Of a DNA stretch of 64,000 nt, positions 34,779 through 43,667 are shown one piece after another; position 1 is the first letter of the stretch, and each line of letters opens with the position of its first letter. The DNA comes from Vreelandella piezotolerans. GTDB lineage: Bacteria > Pseudomonadota > Gammaproteobacteria > Pseudomonadales > Halomonadaceae. The translations under genes and the position numbers were made by a program. The notes beneath the pieces were generated by a model. That model ran no database searches. It saw only the letters and a program-made list of their open reading frames with translations, and was not told the origin of the DNA. Location of the stretch: positions 3,596,001 to 3,660,000 of the forward strand of contig NZ_CP048602.1 of NCBI RefSeq assembly GCF_012427705.1, read 5' to 3'.

Positions 34779-36338
34779 ATGAACCAACCTCCTCGACACG
34801 CCGAGGGGTCTTCGCGTTTCTCCCTCGGCGATCCTATCGTGCTGCTGCTCAGCATCGGCTTTATCGTGGCGTTTCTTGGGCTCTCGTTTTATGACATCGA
34901 ACGAGTCGCCAGCTCGATTAGCGCAGGCTTCGCCTGGACGGCCCTCGTCCTGGGCAGCTATTTCCAACTCCTGCTGTTACTGACGTTTTTCATTGCGATG
35001 GGCGTGGCGTTGACGCCCGCGGCGAAAGCCAAGATTGGTAACCTCGATGCACCCGAAATGAGCACGTTCAAGTGGCTTTCGATCATTCTGTGTACCCTGC
35101 TAGCCGGTGGCGGCGTGTTTTTTGCCGCAGGCGAGCCGGTGTATCACTTCGTCGTGACACCGCCTGCGTTCGATACCGAACCGGGCACCGCCAACGCCGT
35201 TGCCGGTGCGTTGGGTCAATCGTTCATGCACTGGGGCTTCATGGCCTGGGCCGTGCTGGGCTCGCTCACCGCCGTGGTGCTGGCCCATGCGCACTACGTA
35301 AAAGGCCAGCCGCTTCAGCCGCGCACGCTGCTCTACCCGGTGTTGGGCGAGCGCTTGATGCGTGGCCCGCTGGGCAGCATCGTGGATGCCTGCTGTGTGA
35401 TTGCTCTGGTGGCGGGCACGGTCGGCCCCATCGGCTTTTTGGCCACGCAGGTGAGCTTTGGCTTGCATGAGTTGTTTGGTCTGCCGGAGGGCTACACGGG
35501 CCAGCTCATCATCCTAGGCGTATTGGGCGTTATCTATGTGCTCTCTTCCATGAGCGGCGTCCACAAGGGCATTCAGCTGTTGAGCCGTTTCAACGTGCTG
35601 CTGGCGCTGGCCATCGGCGCCGTCATCATCGTATTCGGCCCCACGCTGTTTTTGGTCAATACCTATCTGTCCAGTATGGGGGCCTATATCAGCGAGTTTT
35701 TCACCATGGCGACGATGACCGCTGAAACCGCCCCGGCGTGGTGGATGCAGTGGTGGACGGTGTTCTTCTTTGCCTGGTTCATTGGCTATGCGCCGCTGAT
35801 GGCGATCTTCGTGGCGCGCATTTCACGGGGCCGCAGCATTCGCGAGATGATCGTGGCCGTGGCGGTGCTCGCCCCGATTGCCACCACCGTGTGGTTTACG
35901 CTGCTGGGCGGTTCGGGCATCTATTACCAGCTCACCGGTGTGATCGACCTCAGCGAAGCGCTCAACAACTTCCAATTCGACGTGGCGACGCTCACGGTGG
36001 CCCAGGCGCTGCCCGGCGGCACCTGGATGGCGCTGGCGATTCTGCTGCTAACGACGATTTTCGTGGCCACTACCGGCGATTCGATGAGCTATGCCATTGC
36101 CGTCGTCGGTGCGGGACACGATGCCCCCAGTCCCTACATGCGCGCTTTCTGGGGCATTGCCATGGCGCTGATGGCGGCCGTGCTGCTGTACATGGGCGCA
36201 GGGCAAATCAGCGCGCTGCAGCAGTTCATCGTGATCACCGCGATCCCGGTGTCGCTGATACTGCTGCCTTCGTTATGGAACGGGCCGCAGGCGGCTTATG
36301 CCATGGCACGGGAACAGGGCATCATCGACGAACGCTGA
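34779..36338 (+). CDS. BCCT-family transporter with altered aromatic box
   Basis: 519-residue carrier with 12 TM segments and short tails. The family core is recognisable in WWMQWWTVFFFAWFIGYAP and FVARISRGRSIREM, but BCCT proteins for betaine normally read WAWWISWSPF where this one has FAWFIGYAP, so two or three Trp of the quaternary-ammonium box are replaced. There is no long C-terminal osmosensing domain. The ATG at 34779 has a weak AGGTG before it; an in-frame GTG three codons earlier is possible. It is probably a transporter of a different compatible solute or amine. It is convergent with the flagellin gene, 14 bases apart. Confidence 0.88.
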   Translation: MNQPPRHAEGSSRFSLGDPIVLLLSIGFIVAFLGLSFYDIERVASSISAGFAWTALVLGSYFQLLLLLTFFIAMGVALTPAAKAKIGNLDAPEMSTFKWLSIILCTLLAGGGVFFAAGEPVYHFVVTPPAFDTEPGTANAVAGALGQSFMHWGFMAWAVLGSLTAVVLAHAHYVKGQPLQPRTLLYPVLGERLMRGPLGSIVDACCVIALVAGTVGPIGFLATQVSFGLHELFGLPEGYTGQLIILGVLGVIYVLSSMSGVHKGIQLLSRFNVLLALAIGAVIIVFGPTLFLVNTYLSSMGAYISEFFTMATMTAETAPAWWMQWWTVFFFAWFIGYAPLMAIFVARISRGRSIREMIVAVAVLAPIATTVWFTLLGGSGIYYQLTGVIDLSEALNNFQFDVATLTVAQALPGGTWMALAILLLTTIFVATTGDSMSYAIAVVGAGHDAPSPYMRAFWGIAMALMAAVLLYMGAGQISALQQFIVITAIPVSLILLPSLWNGPQAAYAMAREQGIIDER

Positions 36339-36352
36339 TCGGCGGCTCGTCG

Positions 36353-37174
36353 TTATAGCCCCTCCAGCAGCCGCAGAATCAGCTGTGGCTGCTGGTTGAC
36401 CCGGGTCAGCATGGCGATACCCACCTGTTGTAGCAGTTGGGCACGAATCAGATTGGAGACTTCTTGCGCGTAGTCGGCGTCTTGGATACGCGACTGGGCG
36501 GCGGAGGTGGTGATGATGTTGGTATTGAGGCCGTCGATGACGCTCTCGAAACGGTTCTGTACCGCGCCAAAATAACTACGCTGACGATCGACCTGCTTCA
36601 TGGCCTCATCCACGACATCCATCGGGTTGGGCGTGGCCGAGCCATCGTCCAATACGCTGAAACCGTCCATGCCCAAGGCCTGGCGCCCCATTCCCGAAAA
36701 GCGCACGCCAATCACATCTCCGGCGTTGGCGCCCACCTGAATGTTGAGGGTTTTATCGCTCTCGACCAGCCTGATGCCGTTAAAATTACTCTGCCCAGCG
36801 ACGCGATCGATCTCCTCCAGGCGCTGGTCGATTTCCAACTGAATAGAGGCAAGATCGTCTGACGAATTGGTGCCATTGAGCGCCTGAACGCTCAACTCGC
36901 GAATACGCTGCAGGCTGTCGTTGATCAGGTTCAGCGAACCTTCGGCAGTTTGCACCATGGAAATTCCGTCATTGGTATTACGGATCGCCTGGTTCATGCC
37001 GCGGATCTGCGCGCCCATGCGATTAGCGATGGCCTGACCCGCAGGGTCGTCTTTGGCGCTATTGATACGCAGCCCAGACGACAGACGCTCCATGGAGGTC
37101 TGCATCGCTTGTTGGCTCGTACGCAAATGGTTCATTACCAGTAGCGACGTGATATTGGTCGCAAGGCTGATCAC
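36353..37174 (-). CDS. Short orphan flagellin
   Basis: 273 residues from a GTG at 37174, preceded by GAGG. The N-terminal D0/D1 region (ITSLLVMNHLRTSQQAMQ, MERLSSGLRINSAKDDPAG) and the C-terminal D1/D0 region (QNRFESVIDGLNTN, LIRAQLLQQVGIAMLTRVNQQ) are intact, while the exposed D2/D3 part is almost absent. It is far shorter than E. coli FliC (498). No other flagellar gene adjoins it. A perfect sigma-28 -10 element lies about 44 bases upstream. A secondary filament protein or an alternate flagellin is likely. Confidence 0.9.
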   Translation of the reverse strand: MISLATNITSLLVMNHLRTSQQAMQTSMERLSSGLRINSAKDDPAGQAIANRMGAQIRGMNQAIRNTNDGISMVQTAEGSLNLINDSLQRIRELSVQALNGTNSSDDLASIQLEIDQRLEEIDRVAGQSNFNGIRLVESDKTLNIQVGANAGDVIGVRFSGMGRQALGMDGFSVLDDGSATPNPMDVVDEAMKQVDRQRSYFGAVQNRFESVIDGLNTNIITTSAAQSRIQDADYAQEVSNLIRAQLLQQVGIAMLTRVNQQPQLILRLLEGL

Positions 37175-37217
37175 ATAAGTGACCTCGACGGTAAGCGCGA
37201 AGGCGCCGTTAGCATCG

Positions 37218-37225
37218 TTATCGGC
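37218..37225 (-). promoter_or_regulatory. Sigma-28 type -10 element upstream of flagellin
   Basis: The minus strand reads GCCGATAA, a perfect sigma-28 -10 box, about 44 bases before the GTG start. Fifteen bases further upstream is TCAT instead of TAAA, so the -35 is poor. It is plausible because of the gene it precedes. Confidence 0.5.
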
Positions 37226-37288
37226 CAATGGCCAAAAAACATGAGGCCTGCAGCATCGACGACACCTCACATGCTGGCGATGGCAGGG

Positions 37289-37735
37289 CTACGAGACGGG
37301 GCCTGCGCTTATGGAGCGCCCGCTGGCGCTCAATACCGCATCGACCGGGCCACGCACGTACTGATGCTTGAAGTAACCGTCGTCGACGATTTCACCGTCC
37401 CACGCCACGATGTCTAGATCCATGGTTCGAGGACCGGATTTGATCGGCCCGCGCACCCGTCCCAAGCGATCCTCGACCTCTTTCAGATAGGCTTTGAAGG
37501 CGTCCCGATCCAGCGCAGTGCGCACCACCAGCGCGGCATTGAGAAAATCGGGCTGATGTTGAAAGCCCACCGGCGACGTACGGACGGCGGACGAGCGGGC
37601 CACCAGCTCGCACTCGCTGCTCAAAATCTCCAGCGCTTGAGAAAAGTGGTGTTCGGGTTCGATATTGGACCCCACTGAGATCACGCACTCATGGTGCATG
37701 CTGCCGGTTGTTGCATGCGACGACGTTGATGACAT
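37289..37735 (-). CDS. folK: 6-hydroxymethyl-7,8-dihydropterin pyrophosphokinase (HPPK), FolK family
   Basis: 148-residue HPPK that transfers pyrophosphate from ATP to the pterin in folate synthesis. ISVGSNIEPEHHFSQAL near the N terminus and GPRTMDLDIVAWDG (about 103-116) are the family's diagnostic segments. It is slightly shorter than E. coli FolK (159), with a short C-terminal end after DGYFKHQYVRGPV. It is divergent from a FolM-type pteridine reductase, so the pair may serve folate or tetrahydromonapterin synthesis. A second folK elsewhere in the genome is possible. Confidence 0.88.
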   Translation of the reverse strand: MSSTSSHATTGSMHHECVISVGSNIEPEHHFSQALEILSSECELVARSSAVRTSPVGFQHQPDFLNAALVVRTALDRDAFKAYLKEVEDRLGRVRGPIKSGPRTMDLDIVAWDGEIVDDGYFKHQYVRGPVDAVLSASGRSISAGPVS

Positions 37736-37968
37736 AGCGACATTCCATAGATAAGCCGATGATGGTGTAACGAGGTCAAAACGCTTTCACACGGCCATGC
37801 ACTCATCCAAAGGCCGATAGACGCAAGCAGGCTGCGTTTTCACAGAGTAGAACGTGGGTCATTTTGTTCAAGCTCTGTACAAGTTATTGACAAACGCTGC
37901 GCTCACGCAGAGAGTCTTCGTTATTGCTCCACCACCATTCACTTCCTATCGACAGCGAGGGATTCGTC

Positions 37969-38751
37969 ATGCCGACACCTGCGGCACTCGTCACCGGCGG
38001 CGCCACACGGCTTGGTCGCCACTTTGCAGAAGCCTTGGCCGACAAAGGTTTCGATATTGCTCTGCACGTGAACAGCTCACGCGGGGAGGCTGAAGAGGTC
38101 GCCACGGTGATTCGCGGCAAAGGGAGGGAGTGCGAGATACTACCCTGTAACTTTCTGAGCGACTCGCTGGAGAGCCTGATACAACAGGCGGTAACACGCT
38201 TCCCCGGCTTGAACGTGCTGCTCAATAGCGCCTCGGCCTACGAGCCCGCGCCCATCGCAAAGACCGAGCTGGCAATGCTGGAGACCCAATTTCGGGTCAA
38301 TATGTTCACCCCGCTGCTTCTCACACGCCATTTTGCCGATGCGGTAGCGCAGGGCCAGGTGATCAACATCATCGATAACAAGGTGGCCTATCACCAGTAC
38401 CCGTATGCGGCCTACTTGCTCTCCAAAAAGAGTTTGGCCGAGATGACGCGGATGGCCGCGCTGGAGTTTGCTCCACGCCTGCGCATCAACGGTATTGCGC
38501 CGGGAGTGGTGTTACCCGCCTCTCAACGCACCAGCGACTATATCCAGTGGCGCATCGACGGGATTCCGGTGGATCACCAGGGCGATCCAGCCCACCTTGT
38601 ACAAGCCTTGCACTATCTACTGGACAACGCCTTCGTCGCCGGACAAATCCTGTTCGTGGACGGCGGCGAGTCGATCAACCTCGAAGGTCGCCACTCCGAG
38701 AACTATCATCCCAAAAACCATCACTCCAAAAACCAACCCGGCGACCGCTGA
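37969..38751 (+). CDS. folM: FolM-like pteridine reductase (dihydromonapterin/dihydrofolate reductase)
   Basis: 260-residue short-chain dehydrogenase. The cofactor motif is TGGATRLG, the TGxxxRxG variant found in pteridine reductases (PTR1, FolM) instead of the classical TGxxxGxG. LLNSASAYEP resembles the NNAS motif, and the catalytic YLLSK (YxxxK) is present. The ATG at 37969 is preceded by GAGG at 8 bases. FolM reduces dihydromonapterin and, weakly, dihydrofolate with NADPH. The divergent folK supports a pterin role. The last 20 residues are His/Asn-rich and not part of the fold. Confidence 0.82.
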   Translation: MPTPAALVTGGATRLGRHFAEALADKGFDIALHVNSSRGEAEEVATVIRGKGRECEILPCNFLSDSLESLIQQAVTRFPGLNVLLNSASAYEPAPIAKTELAMLETQFRVNMFTPLLLTRHFADAVAQGQVINIIDNKVAYHQYPYAAYLLSKKSLAEMTRMAALEFAPRLRINGIAPGVVLPASQRTSDYIQWRIDGIPVDHQGDPAHLVQALHYLLDNAFVAGQILFVDGGESINLEGRHSENYHPKNHHSKNQPGDR

Positions 38752-38762
38752 CCCAACGCAAA

Positions 38763-38784
38763 GAGGCCGCCCGGAGGCGGCCTC
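38763..38784. other. Stem-loop between convergent folM and mscS-like genes
   Basis: GAGGCCGCC (38763-38771) pairs perfectly with GGCGGCCTC (38776-38784) with a 4-base loop. There is no T run on the plus strand and only TTT on the minus strand. Probably a bidirectional terminator of low strength. Confidence 0.5.
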
Positions 38785-38806
38785 GCGTAGGTCACGATAT
38801 CAATGC

Positions 38807-41170
38807 TTAGGTCTCATCGACATCGTCATGATCCGGCTTGTGATGCTCCGGGTTATGCTGTAGTGCGTCTTCGCTGCGCTCTGACAAGGGCGCCGTTTCG
38901 GTCCGTTTTTTCTCGGCTTTCGCCTCCAAAATACGCACGTTGGCGGGCGGCGTCTTGCCCCCTTTGGTTTCGCCAAAGTAGAGCGTGGTATGCGGGAACG
39001 GAATCTCGATGCCCGCGGCGTCGAAGCGCAGCTTGACCAAACGATTGTAAGCGCGGCCCACGGCCCACTGATCGCCTGGCGTGGTCTTGATCACGACACG
39101 GATATTGACCGAGCTGTCGGCCAGCGCGGTGACACCCGCCACGGTCATGTCCGCCAACAGTTTATGACCATGCTCTTCGCTGGCTTTAAGATCTTCGAAG
39201 GCTAGCTGTAGCTGCTCGATCGCCTCGTCGATACTTTCGTTGTAACCAATGCCGTACTCGCCCACATGGTTGCCGTACTCACGCATGTAGTTGGAGACGG
39301 TATCGACGCTGGAGAACGGTACGATATGGTAGGTACCGGACAGGTCACGAATGCCCACCGAGCGGATACTCAAACGCTCGGCCGTGCCGGTCACGCCGCC
39401 CACGGTGACCACGTCGCCGGTGTTCATGGCGTTCTCTACCTGAATGAACACCCCGGTGATCACATCCTGCACCAGCTTCTGCGCACCAAAACCAATCGCC
39501 AGACCCAGCACACCGGCACCGGCAATCAGCGGCCCGATGTTGATGCCGATTTCCGACAGCACGATCATGCCGGTGATGGTCACCATGGCAATTGCCAGCG
39601 CGTTACGGAATAAACTCAGCAGCGTTTTGGCGCGAGCCGACGGCTCACCATGTCCGGTTTCCGGGTTGAGCTTGTGCTCGATCAGGCTCGCCAGCCCCAG
39701 CCAGACACCGAGAGCCACGATCAGAATGACGGCCACGCTGATCAGGTTACCCACTAGGTTGGCGCCACGCTCGGAAGCATACCAAGCGGCGAGGTTAAAG
39801 GCTCCCCAGGCGTCCAGCACGACCATGATTACCGCGACGACGATCACCGTGCGCAGCACGCGCAGCGCGTTGGGCACGTAGCTATTCAAACGCACTTCCA
39901 AAAGCGGCAGTTTGCGGCGCAGATCGTCGGAGAGCTGGATACGACGGCCAATGGTTTGCGTCAGAAACGCAGAGAGCAGCAGGCCTACGACCACGGCCCC
40001 CAAGGTTTTTAGTGTCGCGTAAAGTACGAAGGGCAGCGCATCGCCTGGACGGGTCAGGGTCAGCACGAACACCATCAGGAAGTAGATCAATGCAAACAGG
40101 TGCCACGTCCGGGCAAACAGCTGCAGCGACACACGGCTCGCCGTCAGCGTCGAGCGCGCGCTCATTTGATTTAGATTATCGCGCAGGCGCACGCGGTTTT
40201 TGAGCACCACGCCCACCGCATAGATAAACGCCAGCAGCATGATCAGCGTGCCGACCGCTTGTCCCAGGGTGGCGGCCACATAGAAGTTGACCAGCGGCAC
40301 GACGACCATCAGGCCGTACCCCACCATGCCAATCAGGCGCGCCAGCCAGCGGTTCCAATACGAGGCTTCTTGAGCTGAAATCGGTAATAAGCGAAGACCC
40401 TCGTAACGCGAGGAGAAGAGCATTCGTACACCGGCTTTGAGCAGTTCGATGATCAAGAAGGCATTTAAAAAGAGCGACGCGCGGGTAGAGAGTTCACCGG
40501 TCTCTCCCACGGCAAAGGTGGCCACCAAGTTACCGCCAACGTACGCCAGGGCGATCAAAAGAATATCGACGACCGCGGCGACCGCGACACACAGCACTAA
40601 ACGTAGCACCGGCGTCAGTCCCGTGCCCTGCTGTGACCAGCCGCTGATTTTGGTGAACAATGATTTTGCCAACCGGCGGAACACCATAAAAATGGCGAAG
40701 GTCGCCACGATCACGATGCCCAGGTTGATGGCTGCGCTCATGAAGGCCGCCATATCGAAGCTGCTGCCCGTGCCTTGGCCGGTGAACATATTGCCGACGA
40801 TCGCCGCAGCCTGCTCGATCTGACCGCCCACATCACCTACTACACGGCTGGTCAACTCTGCCAACTGGCGGGGTAGTGAGACGTCCTCGGGCGCTACGTT
40901 GCCCCCCGCGGCAGCGGCTTCCGGCGACAGCTCGGCCGCAACGCCAGCAGGCAACTCAGACGCTTGATTACGCAGCAGTTCAATGAGCTCCTGGCGGGCC
41001 TGCTCGTCTTCCAGCAGGTCGGCCAGCGCCGCATAAGAGGGCTGCTCTTCAGCGACGGACGCATCGCTCTCGGCGCTTAACGTGGTTTGCGCCATGGCTG
41101 GCCCGGCCAGCATGGCGAACAGCGCCAGCATCCAGACGCTGAGCCAGGGGAGTAAACGTAGTGACGTCAC
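38807..41170 (-). CDS. Large MscS-family mechanosensitive channel (YbiO-like)
   Basis: 787 residues from a GTG at 41170, chosen because AAGGAGG lies 7 bases upstream and the resulting N terminus is a clean signal peptide (about 1-27, ending AGPAMAQ). A periplasmic region to about residue 120, about ten further TM segments, then the MscS pore helix and beta domain follow: GPLIAGAGVLGLAIGFGAQKL, DVITGVFIQVENAMNTGDVV and the late INIRVVIKTTPGDQW. The size and the GFGAQKLVQDVIT segment match the YbiO group. It is expected to release solutes on hypo-osmotic shock, useful to a halophile. The C-terminal tail is charged. Confidence 0.92.
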   Translation of the reverse strand: MTSLRLLPWLSVWMLALFAMLAGPAMAQTTLSAESDASVAEEQPSYAALADLLEDEQARQELIELLRNQASELPAGVAAELSPEAAAAGGNVAPEDVSLPRQLAELTSRVVGDVGGQIEQAAAIVGNMFTGQGTGSSFDMAAFMSAAINLGIVIVATFAIFMVFRRLAKSLFTKISGWSQQGTGLTPVLRLVLCVAVAAVVDILLIALAYVGGNLVATFAVGETGELSTRASLFLNAFLIIELLKAGVRMLFSSRYEGLRLLPISAQEASYWNRWLARLIGMVGYGLMVVVPLVNFYVAATLGQAVGTLIMLLAFIYAVGVVLKNRVRLRDNLNQMSARSTLTASRVSLQLFARTWHLFALIYFLMVFVLTLTRPGDALPFVLYATLKTLGAVVVGLLLSAFLTQTIGRRIQLSDDLRRKLPLLEVRLNSYVPNALRVLRTVIVVAVIMVVLDAWGAFNLAAWYASERGANLVGNLISVAVILIVALGVWLGLASLIEHKLNPETGHGEPSARAKTLLSLFRNALAIAMVTITGMIVLSEIGINIGPLIAGAGVLGLAIGFGAQKLVQDVITGVFIQVENAMNTGDVVTVGGVTGTAERLSIRSVGIRDLSGTYHIVPFSSVDTVSNYMREYGNHVGEYGIGYNESIDEAIEQLQLAFEDLKASEEHGHKLLADMTVAGVTALADSSVNIRVVIKTTPGDQWAVGRAYNRLVKLRFDAAGIEIPFPHTTLYFGETKGGKTPPANVRILEAKAEKKRTETAPLSERSEDALQHNPEHHKPDHDDVDET

Positions 41171-41371
41171 ACCATAACCTCCTTTTGGGTGAGTATTTGC
41201 CATCCTGCCCTCGTTAAAATTCAACCTAAGAATGTTAAACACAGGATAGTGCATCCAATGGAAATGCAAGCTTTGTATAACGCTCGATCCAAAGTGACTA
41301 GCGTAACATGACTCGAAGAAAGAGACGTTAACGCGACTGTTTTTTGCGCGCCATATAAGACAAGGTAACCT

Positions 41372-41803
41372 TCAGTGGCAGTAAGGGGCTAACCACTGCT
41401 GAGCCATGGTGATCAACAGAGCGTAACGCGCCCCTTTGGCCAATACGATCCACAACATCGCCCGCCACCAAGCAAGGCGCATCACCCCTGCCAGCACGGT
41501 GAGCGGATCGCCAATCACGGGTAACCAAGACAGCAGCAGGCTCGCCTCACCAAAGCGGTGATACCAGCGCTCGGCGCGGGCCAGCCCCTCAGGCGACGCC
41601 GGAAACCAGCGGCGATCTTGAAACTGACGAGCGTAGCGGCCCAGGGCCACATTGATCAAACTGCCCAGCGTGTTACCCACGGTAGCCACAGCCCACAACG
41701 CCAGCGCAGGCTCGCCCACACACCATAGCCGCGCCAGCCACACTTCCGAGCCACCGGGTAGCAGCGTGGCGCTCGCCAGCGCCACCCAAAACAGGCTGAA
41801 CAC
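41372..41803 (-). CDS. YqaA-family membrane protein (DedA/SNARE-associated superfamily)
   Basis: 143-residue inner-membrane protein with about four hydrophobic segments. NTLGSLINVALGRYARQF and the RFGEASLLLSWLPVIGDPLTVLAGVMRL block (about 85-112) match YqaA. The superfamily includes lipid-scrambling and undecaprenyl-phosphate carriers; the role of YqaA is not established. It lies 19 bases after an IclR gene on the same strand and about 200 bases beyond the channel gene start. Confidence 0.85.
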   Translation of the reverse strand: MFSLFWVALASATLLPGGSEVWLARLWCVGEPALALWAVATVGNTLGSLINVALGRYARQFQDRRWFPASPEGLARAERWYHRFGEASLLLSWLPVIGDPLTVLAGVMRLAWWRAMLWIVLAKGARYALLITMAQQWLAPYCH

Positions 41804-41822
41804 GTTACGCGTCCTCTCTCGC

Positions 41823-42647
41823 TCAGCGGGGCAACTGCCCCCCCAGCTGTTGCGTGATCTCTGACGCGACCTGGCGCACTAGCGCACCGAGCACGAGCAG
41901 GCGCTCTTCGGGGATACGCGCCATGGGGCCCGAGACAGAGATGGCGGCCAGCGGCGTGGCGTGCTCATCGAAGATGCAGGCCGCCACACAGTGCAGGCCA
42001 ATGGCGTGCTCTTCTCGATCACAGGCAAAGCCCTGGGCACGAATGTCGGCCATTTCTGTCTGCAGCGAGTCCGTTCGGTAGAGGGTGTTCTCCGTGACGC
42101 GTGCCAGCTCATAGCCGCCTTCCAGCAGTGCACTACGCTCCTCTTCGCTCGTCCACGCTAGCAGCGCCTTGCCCACGCCGGAGGCGTGCAGTGGGGCGCG
42201 GGAGCCCAAGCGCGTAATCATGCGCATCATCTGCGGAGACTCGTTTTGAGCAAGAAAGACCGCCGTGGCCCCGTCGCGAATACCTAGATTGGCCGTCTCA
42301 CCGGTCTCCGCGGTGAGGCGGCGTAAAAAGGGGCGACTTTTAGCCACCACGTCGCGGGCCTCTAGAAAACTGTTACCAATACGGAAGGTTTTGACATCGA
42401 TACGCCACAGGCCCTGGTCACTCTCCTGGGTCACGAAGCCCTGGCCTTGTAGCGCTTGCAGCAGGCGATGGGTGGTCGAAGGGGCCAAGTCGGCCATCTC
42501 CGCCAGCTCCGAGAGTGCAAGGCCCAGCGGGCTAGCGGATAGGTATTCGAGCAGCGTGAGGCCACGCACCAACGATTGGCTATGCCCTCCGCTCGCTTTC
42601 GTGGCTCCCGCCGGACGTCCGACTGATCTGCGCTTGGCTTCACTCAC
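41823..42647 (-). CDS. IclR-family transcriptional regulator
   Basis: 274 residues from a GTG at 42647 with AGGAG 9 bases upstream; the frame continues 32 codons further without similarity. A basic N-terminal tail is followed by the winged helix (about 22-85, SLVRGLTLLEYLSASPLGLALSELAE, DLAPSTTHRLLQAL) and the IclR effector domain (about 95-270), with HASGVGKALLAW and CDREEHAIGLHCVAACIFDE. It lies upstream of yqaA and 112 bases downstream of the crotonase gene, all on the minus strand. An aromatic or acyl effector is usual for this family; unknown here. Confidence 0.92.
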   Translation of the reverse strand: MSEAKRRSVGRPAGATKASGGHSQSLVRGLTLLEYLSASPLGLALSELAEMADLAPSTTHRLLQALQGQGFVTQESDQGLWRIDVKTFRIGNSFLEARDVVAKSRPFLRRLTAETGETANLGIRDGATAVFLAQNESPQMMRMITRLGSRAPLHASGVGKALLAWTSEEERSALLEGGYELARVTENTLYRTDSLQTEMADIRAQGFACDREEHAIGLHCVAACIFDEHATPLAAISVSGPMARIPEERLLVLGALVRQVASEITQQLGGQLPR

Positions 42648-42759
42648 CTGACTACTCTCCTGACGGCGCTCAATACGTAAAAAGCCAGCAGGATAACGCG
42701 CCGCAGGGGGCGCTGTCGCGTTTACGGAAACAAATTCCACCAATGGCTAGCAGCGTGTA

Positions 42760-43560
42760 CTAGCGATGCTGCCAGCGAGGCGCGCGCTTTTCGATAAACG
42801 CATCGATGCCTTCTGCCACATCCTCGGCCAGCATGTTGCACGCCATGGTGTCGCCCGCAAAGGCATAGGCCTCTTCCAGCGGCATAGCGAGCTGGCGGGC
42901 AAACATCGCTTTGCCGGTACGCACCGCCACCGCGCTTTTACCACCAATGCTGGCCGTTAGCGACGCCACGGCACTGTCTAGCTCGCCCTCTTCGGCAACA
43001 CGATTGATCAGCCCCCACTCGGCGGCGGTGTCGGCGCTAATGAAGTCACCGGTCAATAGCATCTCCATGGCGCGTTTACGGGGAACATTACGCGAGAGCG
43101 CTACGGCGGGCGTCGAGCAAAACAGGCCCACGTTAATGCCGGAGACGGCAAAGCGGGCGCTGCTGGCGGCCACGGCCAAGTCGCAGCTGGCGACGAGCTG
43201 GCAGCCGGCGGCGGTCGCGATGCCCTGTACTTTGGCAATCACAGGGACAGGACAATGAACAATGCTTTGCATCACCTGGCCACAGCGCGCGAAGAGCGCT
43301 TGGTAGTATGCTTCGTCGGGGTTCGCGCGCATCTGCTTCAGATCGTGGCCTGCACAAAACGCCTTGCCGTTGGCCGCTAGCACCACACAGCGCACCCGAT
43401 CGTCTTGGGCAATGTCATCCAGCGCCGTTTGCAGCGCGTCCAGCATCGCCTCTGAGAGCGCATTGAAGCGCTCGGGCTGGTTGAGCGTGAGGGTGACGAC
43501 GCCCTCCTGCGCGGTGCGCATTAGGCAGTCGTTGGATGGGGATGCATGAGTGGGCGACAT
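42760..43560 (-). CDS. Crotonase-family protein (enoyl-CoA hydratase-like, catalytic glutamates absent)
   Basis: 266-residue crotonase-fold protein. VVTLTLNQPERFNALSEAML and GKAFCAGHDLKQM (first oxyanion-hole segment) are clear, as is AAGCQLVASCDLAVAA (second oxyanion segment). Where classical hydratases have Glu in GGCELA and in PEILLG, this protein has Gln and Gly (GCQLVA, VSGINVGL). Both acid-base residues are thus missing, as in ECHDC3-type proteins. The ATG at 43560 has AGGAG 7 bases before it; a 107-residue upstream extension overlaps the next gene and is not family-like. It is not a standard beta-oxidation hydratase. Confidence 0.88.
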   Translation of the reverse strand: MSPTHASPSNDCLMRTAQEGVVTLTLNQPERFNALSEAMLDALQTALDDIAQDDRVRCVVLAANGKAFCAGHDLKQMRANPDEAYYQALFARCGQVMQSIVHCPVPVIAKVQGIATAAGCQLVASCDLAVAASSARFAVSGINVGLFCSTPAVALSRNVPRKRAMEMLLTGDFISADTAAEWGLINRVAEEGELDSAVASLTASIGGKSAVAVRTGKAMFARQLAMPLEEAYAFAGDTMACNMLAEDVAEGIDAFIEKRAPRWQHR

Positions 43561-43667
43561 GGCAGGCTCCTGGGCAGATGTGGCTACCCAGTCTAGCGCT
43601 TGCTGGGGCCGCCGAGGGCGCGCTACGACCAAAGTGGCCTCCCGGTCGGCGGCAGGCCACCTCTGGG

